A stretch of 64,000 nucleotides of DNA. Source: Bacteroides intestinalis (GTDB taxonomy: Bacteria > Bacteroidota > Bacteroidia > Bacteroidales > Bacteroidaceae). Where the stretch lies: the NCBI RefSeq assembly GCF_003464595.1, contig NZ_QRZF01000001.1:558001-622000 (forward strand). The letters are read 5' to 3'. The notes under the pieces were generated by a model. It saw only the letters and a program-made list of their open reading frames with translations, did not search any database and was not told the origin of the DNA. Below are positions 28,642-36,525 of this stretch, in pieces; within the stretch, counting starts at the first letter, position 1; the number at the start of each line of letters is the position of its first letter. Both the position numbers and the translations under genes were made by a program.

Positions 28642-29028
28642 ATGAAAAAATTAGTCTTTGCATTATTGCTAATAGCTGTTTCATTCAATGTCATGGATGC
28701 AGCTATTTTATCAAGTTCAAGAATTCTGTTTATAAACTCAAAAATCTGGGATACTACAACTAGGTCAGTATCCTTTATACCTATCGATGCTTCTGTTGAA
28801 GATAATAGGTATATAAAAGTGGAATTCCTAGATGACGAAAGTCAATCAAGTACCTTTCAAATTAAGGACAATCAGGGAAATATCATCTACCACGAAACTG
28901 TAATACCTAAGATTAATACACTCTATACGATTGACCTAAGTGAGTTTAAAGGAGGACAATATGAACTCATCTATTCGGATAAAGACATGGAAATAGTAGG
29001 AGAATTCACTGTGAACAATATTCATTAA
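28642..29028 (+). CDS. Small secreted DUF3244-like protein
   Basis: I take the ATG at 28642 (128 residues) because it begins a clear signal peptide (MKKLVFALLLIAVSFNVMDA) and follows a -7 promoter element; the longer frame from 28579 adds a tail preceding the promoter. The mature part of about 105 residues looks like one beta-sandwich: FLDDESQSSTFQIKDNQGNI, IYHETVIPKINTLYTIDLS and FKGGQYELIYSDKDM. That resembles DUF3244 proteins of Bacteroides, which have no known function. It is the first gene of a four-gene operon, 14 bp before the aerolysin-like lipoprotein gene. It could be a chaperone, an adaptor or a target-binding partner for the pore formers; nothing in the sequence decides. Confidence 0.7.
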   Translation: MKKLVFALLLIAVSFNVMDAAILSSSRILFINSKIWDTTTRSVSFIPIDASVEDNRYIKVEFLDDESQSSTFQIKDNQGNIIYHETVIPKINTLYTIDLSEFKGGQYELIYSDKDMEIVGEFTVNNIH

Positions 29029-29042
29029 TCAAAAAAATAATC

Positions 29043-30350
29043 ATGAAAAAAAGTATTTTTACCCTATTCGTTGCAATAATACTTATAGGAATGTATTCTT
29101 GCTCAGAAAGCGAACAAGAACTTACGGATTTAGGTAACCAAGTATTAATTACGCGGGCTCTACCTGACACCGTACCAAGTTATATACCATATATACCTAA
29201 TCCTGATTCTGTAAAAAAACGTAATACACGTGCTAATTACGACTCTAATTTATCAGATATTTTATATACAATTCGAGAGATGCCAATTACCATAGAGCCA
29301 AGAGCATATAGTGGTGCACAATTAACTATGAACGGAGTTAGCCAACCTATAACTGTACATGCTAAATATATAGGAAACTACCGCCAACAATTTTATATAA
29401 AGATATTGCCTTCTGTTAGTGGAATACCATATCTTATTTATGGTACACCAGCCATGAATCAACCTTTGGCCGTAGGGCAACGTTCCGATAATCCGGATAA
29501 TAAAATACTATTTATGTCACCAGACGGCACAGGATCTTTATATGGTGCTTCATGGGATATATATCGTGCAACTAAAAATCAAGGTTATCTAGTCATAGAG
29601 AGTCAGTCACTGATAGGACAGGGGGATAGTGGAAACTGGATGGATGTTTTCAATTATGTATGGGAAACAAAAGGGTTAAGTAGCACACCTGTCGGGTATG
29701 GGAAATATCAACAAAAAGAAACCCAAGAGTTTATTATAACTCCATGCGATACTTTTACGCTTAGAGAAATTAAGTATATAAATCAATATTCTGCTAAAGC
29801 TACTTTTAAAGGCAATTACGATATTGTTAGCTCATATACCAATGAAGCCTATTCAGATGATCTTACAATTATGGCATTCGAATCAACAGTAAGAGAACGT
29901 TCACAATACATAGAGGATAAATGCGTAAATTTTCTACTACATGGATTAAATCGAAAATTCAAAAGGCCAAGCGTAATAAACGGAGAAGTAAATCTTCTTC
30001 CAAGTCAAAACACTGATGCAACTGTTACATATAGCCCTTCCTATACAGTTGTCAATCCGTTATCTATCAGTTTGCCTATAACTGTACCGGCTAGAACCAA
30101 ATATGAGGTAACATATCATCTCAAAATCTACGATGTAGAAGTAGAATATGAAGCAAAAATCGATTATACTAATCCTAAAAATGAGGAAGATTATCGAGAA
30201 ACTAATTTAAGGGGCATATGGAAAGGCACTCTCTATGTAGATGAAAAGATTGAGCCATCAATACATGAGATTAAATTAGATACCAAAGAAGTAAGAATTT
30301 TCCATCCAAACATCAAAAATGTAAGTAAAACAAACCCTCTGAAACTTTAA
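29043..30350 (+). CDS. Lipoprotein with trefoil-like and aerolysin-like (ETX/MTX2) regions, candidate pore-forming toxin
   Basis: This 435-residue protein starts with a lipoprotein-type signal (GMYSC, C20) followed by SESEQE, an acidic stretch like the Bacteroides surface-export signal. Residues about 90-205 have a ricin-type trefoil look: QQFYIKILPSVSGIPYLIYG, QPLAVGQRSDNPDNKILFMS, and ASWDIYRATKNQGYLVIES. Residues about 225-385 have the alternating Ser/Thr-rich strands of aerolysin-family beta-pore formers, notably ATFKGNYDIVSSYTNEAY and the block PLSISLPITVPARTKYEVTY, followed by DVEVEYEAKI, close to the ETX/MTX2 pattern in which VPA-x-TK precedes paired strands. Lectin trefoil plus aerolysin is a known toxin layout (for example fungal LSL). 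The match is by eye; structure prediction would be decisive. The MACPF gene starts 4 bp downstream. Confidence 0.55.
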   Translation: MKKSIFTLFVAIILIGMYSCSESEQELTDLGNQVLITRALPDTVPSYIPYIPNPDSVKKRNTRANYDSNLSDILYTIREMPITIEPRAYSGAQLTMNGVSQPITVHAKYIGNYRQQFYIKILPSVSGIPYLIYGTPAMNQPLAVGQRSDNPDNKILFMSPDGTGSLYGASWDIYRATKNQGYLVIESQSLIGQGDSGNWMDVFNYVWETKGLSSTPVGYGKYQQKETQEFIITPCDTFTLREIKYINQYSAKATFKGNYDIVSSYTNEAYSDDLTIMAFESTVRERSQYIEDKCVNFLLHGLNRKFKRPSVINGEVNLLPSQNTDATVTYSPSYTVVNPLSISLPITVPARTKYEVTYHLKIYDVEVEYEAKIDYTNPKNEEDYRETNLRGIWKGTLYVDEKIEPSIHEIKLDTKEVRIFHPNIKNVSKTNPLKL

Positions 30351-30354
30351 GGAT

Positions 30355-32028
30355 ATGAAAATTAGAAGAACAGTTATATATATATCTTTGGCTACATTCT
30401 TTGCTGCATGTACCAATGATGATTATTTCTCCTCCAATGGAGTAAAACCTTTAAAAAGCAAAGGTGATTCTATTATTATCCTGCAAGATAGAAATCCAGA
30501 TCTAACAACCGTATGGACAAAAGATGTGCCTAAGCGCAAAATACAAACCCGAAGTTATTTTCCTTTAGAAGACTATATAGGTGTAGGTTATAATGTAGGT
30601 AACTCTCTAATAGGTGAATACTCAAATGCTACAGACGCCGTTATTGATTTGGAAAAATTAAGAAGTCGCTTTAGCAAGGCAATCACAGCATTCAATATCA
30701 GTGAAACTAAAATCGAAAAAACGGCTTATACAGATTATGACAGATATGAAAAAAATACAAGTGTAACAAAAACGGTTAAATCAGGATTTAGCCTTAACTT
30801 AAAACTTTTCAAATTCGGCAGAAAAAAAGAAACCACTGAAATTTTTAAGACAACTAATATAACCGAGAGCAATAGAGTCTATGGGGAAGTTAGTATAAAA
30901 CTTCAACAGGCACAATATAAACTTAATACAACAAATGTTGTACTGAAAACGATAGCATCAGAATGCTTGGACGAAGTATTTCAAATGTCGCTTTACTTGA
31001 CTCCAATATCTGAAATATTGAACGATTACGGCCCATTGGTTATAAGCGGATATTATACCGGTGGCAGAGCTTCTGCATTATTCGTAGCTTCAAGTGACTA
31101 CAAGTTTGACTATGAAAGCACTGAGAAAGACGTACAAGAACATATTGAGGCTTCGTTCAGTTGGGGTAAAAAAGGATTGCCCAAAGATAGTTTGAGTTCT
31201 GCTTCCGGTAACTTAGATTTTGGGAAAAATACGGGTAACAATATATCCAATACGAATAAAGTAAAAGATGTACATTGTTATATTCACACTATCGGGGGAT
31301 TAGGCACAATAGAGACAAGTGCCGAAAGCATAGAAAATATGAATATTGATTTAACACCATGGCTGAGAACCTTGTCTGACCAGAGTAACCATGTTATGAT
31401 TGGTTTAAGAGAAAATGGCGAAGGCTTGATTGGATTATCTGAACTTGTCTTAGAGATGAATTTCAAGCAAAGAATACAAGATACACACATGGGCTTTACA
31501 AGTAACATAGAAATGACAGAGCCTTTTATTGAAATAGTGAAAGTTTTTGTTCGCAACTCTAGTTCTGGAGAAAAATTATATGAAATAGCACCTGTATTAA
31601 ATACCAGGCAAGGAGATCAAATTATACTCAGTGATGGGAAAAGTAGCCAAGCATCGGATGCAGAGTTAAAAGCAAATAGTAGTTATGATACTTTTATGGC
31701 AAAAAGCAAGATTATTACTGATGAAAAGAGTAAATATTATCAGTGTGAGATTAAAGCTAATTCCAATAAAACGCTCAATCCAATAATTCGAATACCTTTC
31801 AATATAAATCTTCCCGGTTTATCTGAGAGTAATATGTACAAATTTAAGAATCCGAACACTAATATTTGGTATATATATGATCCGGTTAAGCGATATGCCT
31901 ATTCTTTCTACGATATAGATAACTTTATACCGGAAACCTATGGTATGAATAACTGGATAAATACTGTACCGGAAAAAGCAATATCAATGACAACATTATC
32001 TCAATTCTACAAAATAATTGGATTATAA
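30355..32028 (+). CDS. MACPF-domain lipoprotein, candidate BSAP-like antibacterial toxin
   Basis: This 557-residue protein has a lipoprotein signal (FFAAC, C19) with an acidic NDD just after the cysteine, which suggests surface display. The membrane-attack-complex/perforin core spans about residues 70-380. Its signature YGPLVISGYYTGG (225-237) keeps the family spacing Y-G-x3-x6-G-G, with P and L in place of the usual T-H. Before it lie LEDYIGVGYNVGNSLIGEY and the amphipathic segments that become the first membrane hairpin; a second Gly-Gly lies at IGGLG. The C-terminal 170 residues are beta-rich. MACPF lipoproteins of Bacteroidales (BSAPs) kill related strains after release, often in outer-membrane vesicles. 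That role here is inferred from fold and context. It lies in an operon between an aerolysin-like gene and a small lipoprotein gene. Confidence 0.75.
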   Translation: MKIRRTVIYISLATFFAACTNDDYFSSNGVKPLKSKGDSIIILQDRNPDLTTVWTKDVPKRKIQTRSYFPLEDYIGVGYNVGNSLIGEYSNATDAVIDLEKLRSRFSKAITAFNISETKIEKTAYTDYDRYEKNTSVTKTVKSGFSLNLKLFKFGRKKETTEIFKTTNITESNRVYGEVSIKLQQAQYKLNTTNVVLKTIASECLDEVFQMSLYLTPISEILNDYGPLVISGYYTGGRASALFVASSDYKFDYESTEKDVQEHIEASFSWGKKGLPKDSLSSASGNLDFGKNTGNNISNTNKVKDVHCYIHTIGGLGTIETSAESIENMNIDLTPWLRTLSDQSNHVMIGLRENGEGLIGLSELVLEMNFKQRIQDTHMGFTSNIEMTEPFIEIVKVFVRNSSSGEKLYEIAPVLNTRQGDQIILSDGKSSQASDAELKANSSYDTFMAKSKIITDEKSKYYQCEIKANSNKTLNPIIRIPFNINLPGLSESNMYKFKNPNTNIWYIYDPVKRYAYSFYDIDNFIPETYGMNNWINTVPEKAISMTTLSQFYKIIGL

Positions 32029-32032
32029 TACA

Positions 32033-32458
32033 ATGAATAAGCTAAAGATAATATCAACAATTATCGTCACACTCAGTTTCTTTAGTTGTGCCAACAATAA
32101 TGAAATCGAGGAAATTCCACTAAAAATTCCTGACTTAAAGCAAACAGAATGGGAAGGTACATTGATAACAAAAACGTCAGGACAGATAACCGATAATGGT
32201 AAAGTTAGTATCTTATTTCTCACTGAAAATCGCGGAAATTCCGTGGTGGTTAAGAACGGACGAGTTCAGAAGTGGGATTTCAAATATACCACAGATGATA
32301 GGCTATTAACCATAGAACAACCTTTTAATTCTATCAACCTTCACTTTTTAGAAGGTGACTGGATATTAACAGAGATAGGAGTAAATAGACTGGTGTTAGT
32401 ACAAGGACTTAATGATGAGTACAAACAAATGATTATGGATATCTATAAAATAGAATAA
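32033..32458 (+). CDS. Small lipoprotein, candidate immunity factor of the pore-former operon
   Basis: I choose the ATG at 32033 (141 residues): it starts a lipoprotein signal (TLSFFSC, C19) and follows the MACPF stop codon by 4 bp, while the ATG at 32018 lies inside the MACPF gene. The mature protein is about 120 residues, rich in beta strands (TEWEGTLITKTSG, GKVSILFLTENRGNSVVVKN, LLTIEQPFNSINLHFLEGDW) and looks like a small lipocalin-type or similar barrel. No family was recognised. Its place at the end of a toxin-like operon and its membrane anchor fit a protective protein for the producing cell; that is inference. A hairpin terminator follows at 32502-32533. Confidence 0.7.
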   Translation: MNKLKIISTIIVTLSFFSCANNNEIEEIPLKIPDLKQTEWEGTLITKTSGQITDNGKVSILFLTENRGNSVVVKNGRVQKWDFKYTTDDRLLTIEQPFNSINLHFLEGDWILTEIGVNRLVLVQGLNDEYKQMIMDIYKIE

Positions 32459-32501
32459 ATATTTATCCCTATACGGAATCTAGTTACTATAAATAAACTG
32501 A

Positions 32502-32533
32502 GTAGGAAGGAATTTAAGTCGTTTCCTTCCTAC
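32502..32533 (+). terminator. Terminator of the pore-former operon
   Basis: GTAGGAAGGAA (32502-32512) and TTCCTTCCTAC (32523-32533) are perfect 11-bp arms around a 10-base loop, followed by the T-rich TTTCCTTTATTA. It lies about 43 bp past the last gene of the operon. Confidence 0.8.
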
Positions 32534-32542
32534 TTTCCTTTA

Positions 32543-32665
32543 TTACTTGTCAATCTTTACCTTTTGCAAACGACCTCCGCTGTTAGGATTTGCAGAAACC
32601 TTACACTCATTAGAAATATCTAATGCAGGCAGGTAAGCACAAAAAAATAGGGGAACCTCCCGGCC
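32543..32665 (-). pseudogene. Possible coding tail of a lost gene
   Basis: On the minus strand a short open frame reads ...CAYLPALDISNECKV, then SANPNSGGRLQKVKIDK and a stop at 32543. It looks like the C-terminus of a longer protein, perhaps a secreted beta-rich one, but no start or upstream body exists; the frame is closed by a stop near 32675. It may be a remnant left when the AT-rich island was inserted or when the starch locus was rearranged. Confidence 0.3.
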
Positions 32666-32731
32666 TCCCTATTCGTATTGTTAACTTTAATATTAAATGC
32701 AGAGTATATCTCCATTTAATGCCTTTATGCC

Positions 32732-34876
32732 TTAGCGGATGGTTTTCAAACCTTTTATCTCCGCTTTATCAGCCTCTTTGATGCTGATGGCAACGCCACC
32801 ACTGGCGGCTAATTTCTGTTTCAGTACACTCTTAGGTGTCACTACTACCTTACGTATACGATAGCTTTGGGGATTGGTATCCCAATCTGCATCCTTGCCA
32901 TCTTCGTAAATGGTAGCGATGTATTGTTTTCCTTCCGGAAGCCAGGAGAAAGGAATCGTTGCCGTACGACTATTCTCATCGGTAATGCCGCCAACAAACC
33001 ATTCGTTTTTACCTTTTGCCTTGCGGGCTACGGTAATGTAATCTCCCGGTTCGGCTTCCAGGTACCAGCTATTGTCCCAGTCTACCGCAACGTCTTCAAT
33101 GAAGCGGAAGGCATCCGGGAAACGGGCGTAATTGGAAGGCAGGTCGGCTATCATCTGGATAGGAGAAGGCATGGTCATGTAGAGTGCCATTTGCTTCACC
33201 AAAGTGGTATGCACACGTTCGTTGGGCTTCTCACCGTTGTAATAAGACAGTCTTGTCTCGAAAATACCCGGGGTATAGTCCATCGGACCACCTTTCAGGC
33301 GGGTAAAAGGCAGGATACAAGTATGATCGGGATCATTGCCGCCCATTGTTTCGAACTCTCCGCCACGGGCAGATTCCTGGGCCAGCCAGTTAGGATAAGT
33401 ACGGCACAAACCGGTGGGGCGTACTGCCTCGTGGCTATTAACCATTACTTTATAATCAGCTGCGCGACGGGCTACATGGATGTAATGGTTGTTCATCCAT
33501 TGGGAAGAGTGATATTCATTACGGGGGATGATGTAACCTACATAACCGGTTTTCACGGCATGATAGCCATTGTCTACCATGAACTGGAAGGCCTCATCCA
33601 ATTGGCGTTCGTAGTCGGCAGCATTCGCGGCTGTTTCGTGATGCATTACCATTTGCACGCCTTTTTCTTTGGCATAACGCTGCAGCTCTTTAACGTCGAA
33701 GTCGGGATAGGCTTTGTTGAAGAGGAACTGACGGTCTTTCCGGTAGGAAGCCCAATCTTCCCAACCTTCGTTCCAGCCTTCTACCAGTATTCCGTCGATG
33801 CCATGGGCGGAGGCGAAGTCGATATATTCCTTCACATGGGCGGTATTGGCGGGGTGATGGCCATTAGGTTTCAGTTTGGTATAATCTGTGATGCCGGGCT
33901 TGGCCTGGTAGAAATCACTATACGCCCAGGTCTTTCCTTCGCCTGTGAACATTTCCCACCACACACCGACGAATTTCATCGGACGAATCCAGGAGGTATC
34001 TTCATATTGGCAAGGTTCGTTCAGATTATAAATCAATTGAGAAGCGAGAATATCGCGGGCATCATCGCTAACAATAACGGTACGCCAGGGAGACAGCACG
34101 GGCAGTTGCAGGTAACCTTTCTTACCCAATTTATCGGGAGTCAGGTGGGCACTCAGTTTAAACTGCTTATCGTCTACATTCAGCAACATACCGGCATAAT
34201 CCACTAAAGCGGCTTCATGGATATTCAGGTAGATGCCATCTTCGCTTTTCATCATTAGCGGGGTTTGTACTGTCAAGCCGCCTTCGGCTTTCGATTCATA
34301 AGATTTCTTGGCAATTCTTTTCTCCATATCCACTGCTATTTCCGATAGAGGGGCGGTGGTATAGGCAAACTCATTGGTATCATAGTCGCCGGGAATGCAG
34401 AAAGCTTTGTGATTTCCCGTGAGATTGAATTCGGTTACTTCATCTTTTACGGTGAGGTAGTTCATCTTGCGTTGCAAAGGCAGTTCGTAGCGAAAGCCCA
34501 GGCCATCATTGAACAGACGGAAGCGGATATTCAGGATACGTCCTGTTTCCGGTTGCTCCAGGGTGACGGTCATTTCGTTATAATGATTCCGTACCCGGTT
34601 GTACTCACCCCAGACGGGATTCCAGTAGTTATCAACAGAAGCACGTTCAAGGTTTGTTTGTTTGAATCCACGGGTCAGGTCGGCTTCTTCCGTCAGGAGA
34701 CCTAAACGACCGGAAGTTAAAACGGGTTTGCCTTTATAGTCCAGCCGGTATGCCGGAACGCCATCTGCCTGCTCCATAAATACCAGTGACAGGTTACCGT
34801 CAGGAGAAGTGAGTTGCTGGGCCGAGGCGAACGAACCGAGGCAAAGGAAAAAGGCAATAAAAAGGGAATGTTTCAT
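32732..34876 (-). CDS. GH97 alpha-glucosidase (SusB-like)
   Basis: This 714-residue enzyme has a signal peptide (1-19, ending FASA) and no lipobox, so it should be periplasmic. The GH97 layout is complete: an N-terminal beta-supersandwich (to about residue 280), a TIM barrel, and a C-terminal beta domain. Family glutamates appear in DGILVEGWNEGWEDW, VMHHETAANAADYERQLDEA and ARGGEFETMGG. They match the positions used by inverting GH97 enzymes such as SusB of B. thetaiotaomicron, which hydrolyse maltooligosaccharides to glucose; the inverting mechanism is inferred from these glutamates. It is separated from the amylase gene upstream by 322 bp with a large inverted repeat and so may have its own promoter. 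Confidence 0.94.
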   Translation of the reverse strand: MKHSLFIAFFLCLGSFASAQQLTSPDGNLSLVFMEQADGVPAYRLDYKGKPVLTSGRLGLLTEEADLTRGFKQTNLERASVDNYWNPVWGEYNRVRNHYNEMTVTLEQPETGRILNIRFRLFNDGLGFRYELPLQRKMNYLTVKDEVTEFNLTGNHKAFCIPGDYDTNEFAYTTAPLSEIAVDMEKRIAKKSYESKAEGGLTVQTPLMMKSEDGIYLNIHEAALVDYAGMLLNVDDKQFKLSAHLTPDKLGKKGYLQLPVLSPWRTVIVSDDARDILASQLIYNLNEPCQYEDTSWIRPMKFVGVWWEMFTGEGKTWAYSDFYQAKPGITDYTKLKPNGHHPANTAHVKEYIDFASAHGIDGILVEGWNEGWEDWASYRKDRQFLFNKAYPDFDVKELQRYAKEKGVQMVMHHETAANAADYERQLDEAFQFMVDNGYHAVKTGYVGYIIPRNEYHSSQWMNNHYIHVARRAADYKVMVNSHEAVRPTGLCRTYPNWLAQESARGGEFETMGGNDPDHTCILPFTRLKGGPMDYTPGIFETRLSYYNGEKPNERVHTTLVKQMALYMTMPSPIQMIADLPSNYARFPDAFRFIEDVAVDWDNSWYLEAEPGDYITVARKAKGKNEWFVGGITDENSRTATIPFSWLPEGKQYIATIYEDGKDADWDTNPQSYRIRKVVVTPKSVLKQKLAASGGVAISIKEADKAEIKGLKTIR

Positions 34877-35198
34877 ATTCTATTATGGTTTTAGTATTAT
34901 ACATAAACTGATAATTTACAAGACGAACATTGAAAGACAGAACTATCCCAATTCCCCTCATCTTGGGAGGAGGGGTGCCCAAAGGGCGGGGTGGTAGGTA
35001 GGGAAAAGATTCCTTAGACTTATGATTGATAGGTATTTTATTGCTTCACCTACCACCTCCCCCTACGGGTACTCCTCCTCCCTGGAGGAGGAGAATTATA
35101 GTTACTTCATATTATAGTTACTCCATATTATAAATGCTTCGTAATTATATCGAGCTTGATAAATTATCATTTATTCATATTATCATATCATCATATTA
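34877..35198. other. Spacer upstream of the GH97 gene
   Basis: This 322-bp spacer holds the REP-like repeat at 34945-35098, then AT-rich imperfect tandem repeats at 35100-35195 (units such as ATATTATAGTTACT and CATATTATCAT). No gene was seen. No full TAnnTTTG promoter element was found for the GH97 gene. Confidence 0.6.
34945..35098. repeat. Compound inverted repeat (REP-like) between the GH13 and GH97 genes
   Basis: Two 35-base arms, 34965-34999 and 35048-35082, are reverse complements with about seven mismatches. Each arm also carries its own hairpin: CCCCTC with GAGGGG around 34954-34976, and CTCCTCCTCC with GGAGGAGGAG around 35072-35093. The layout resembles REP/BIME elements found in multiple copies in bacterial genomes. 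No transposase of the RAYT type is present in the window. Confidence 0.75.
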
Positions 35199-36524
35199 TC
35201 AATACTTAAAGATTCGATACTGATAAGGGCACAGGCTCAGTTCTGCTTCCAGCTTCTCTTCTGTTCCGCTATACATATCTTTACTTGGATGTCCGTTCCA
35301 CTCTTGCGGAAGCGTCACATTTACTTCACGATTACGTACATTTACAGCAACCAACACACGATCTTTGCCATCCTGTTTCTCAAAGAGCAGCACATCGGGT
35401 TGCGGATATGTCTTCAATCCCCCTTTACGAATAGCCGGATACTCGTTGTAAAGAGCCATCAGACGGCAGTATTCCTGATACAGTTCACTGTTCCCGGTCC
35501 AATCCACCGGAACATACGTAAAGAAGTTGATAGCTTCGGGATAACCCGCCTCTTGTGAACCATAAATCAACGCTCCTCCATGCAGATAAGTAGTCAGCAC
35601 GAAAGCTGCCATAGAGCCGCGCATATCTCCGAATTCTTTAATAGGCGACATCTTTGCCGACTCATCATGATTGGTGGTAAAACGCAGTTTCACTTTTCCT
35701 ACGGGGATAGTGTCATACTCCGCTTTATCCGTAGCAAACAGTTCCTGTGCCGGAGCATCTTTTACGAATACATCGCGAAGTGACTCCAGAAAGTCCCAGG
35801 AATAATTCATATCGAAACCAGCATCAAAGTGGTCGCGTCTTTTCCCTTCAGCCAGCATCAACAACGAACGCTCGGGGATGGCACGCAAAGAGTCGAGCGC
35901 CTGTTTCCAGAAGTCGAAAGGAACAAAGTCCGCCGCATCGCAACGGAAACCATCGATGCCGATTTCAGTAACCCAAAACTTCATGGCTTCAATCATTGCC
36001 AGGCGCATCTCCTGATTATCAAAGTTTAAGTCAGCTACATCCTTCCAACCGGTTCCGGCAGGAAAGATTATATTGCCGGCCTCATCCTGCGTATACCATT
36101 CTTTGTTGGCAATCCAGGCATTGTCCCAGGAAGTATGATTGGCTACCCAGTCGATAATCACATTCATCCCCTTCTGATGGCAAGTGGCAACTAAGGCCTT
36201 AAACTCATCCTGTGTTCCGAACTCCGGATTCACTCCTTTATAGTCCTTCACACAATAGGGGGAATTCACAGATTTCTCCTGCCCCACTTCATTGATCGGC
36301 ATAAACCACACCACGTTGATTCCCAATGCCTGAATGGAATCTAAGCGACGTTCCACCGCCTTGAATGACTTCTCAGGAGCAAACACTCGCGGATTGACCT
36401 GATACATCACCACATCTTCCACAGCAGGCAATGCCGCAACTTCCACCACCGCTTCGTCCTGCCGCTTACCTGTACAGGCAGCAAGCAGGCACAGCAGGCT
36501 TACAATAAATATATATTTCTTCAT
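35199..36524 (-). CDS. GH13 alpha-amylase family lipoprotein, probably periplasmic
   Basis: This 441-residue enzyme has the four GH13 regions: DWVANHTSWDN (region I), GIDGFRCDAADFV (region II, nucleophile Asp), LMLAEGKRRD (region III, acid/base Glu) and FTTNHDES (region IV). It starts with a lipoprotein signal (LLAAC, C17). After the cysteine comes TGKRQDEAV, with no SDDD-like acidic run, so I predict it faces the periplasm. It is short for the family and lacks extra carbohydrate-binding domains. Its start codon lies one base after the stop of the other amylase gene (TAA-T-ATG), so the two are translationally coupled. It would degrade imported maltooligosaccharides, as SusA does in the classical Sus system. 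Confidence 0.92.
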   Translation of the reverse strand: MKKYIFIVSLLCLLAACTGKRQDEAVVEVAALPAVEDVVMYQVNPRVFAPEKSFKAVERRLDSIQALGINVVWFMPINEVGQEKSVNSPYCVKDYKGVNPEFGTQDEFKALVATCHQKGMNVIIDWVANHTSWDNAWIANKEWYTQDEAGNIIFPAGTGWKDVADLNFDNQEMRLAMIEAMKFWVTEIGIDGFRCDAADFVPFDFWKQALDSLRAIPERSLLMLAEGKRRDHFDAGFDMNYSWDFLESLRDVFVKDAPAQELFATDKAEYDTIPVGKVKLRFTTNHDESAKMSPIKEFGDMRGSMAAFVLTTYLHGGALIYGSQEAGYPEAINFFTYVPVDWTGNSELYQEYCRLMALYNEYPAIRKGGLKTYPQPDVLLFEKQDGKDRVLVAVNVRNREVNVTLPQEWNGHPSKDMYSGTEEKLEAELSLCPYQYRIFKY

Positions 36525-36525
36525 A

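Noticed and set aside
32867..34207. 446-codon open frame on + opposite the GH97 gene
   Set aside because: Same reasoning: GH97 is intact on the minus strand and the opposite frame shows no family features.
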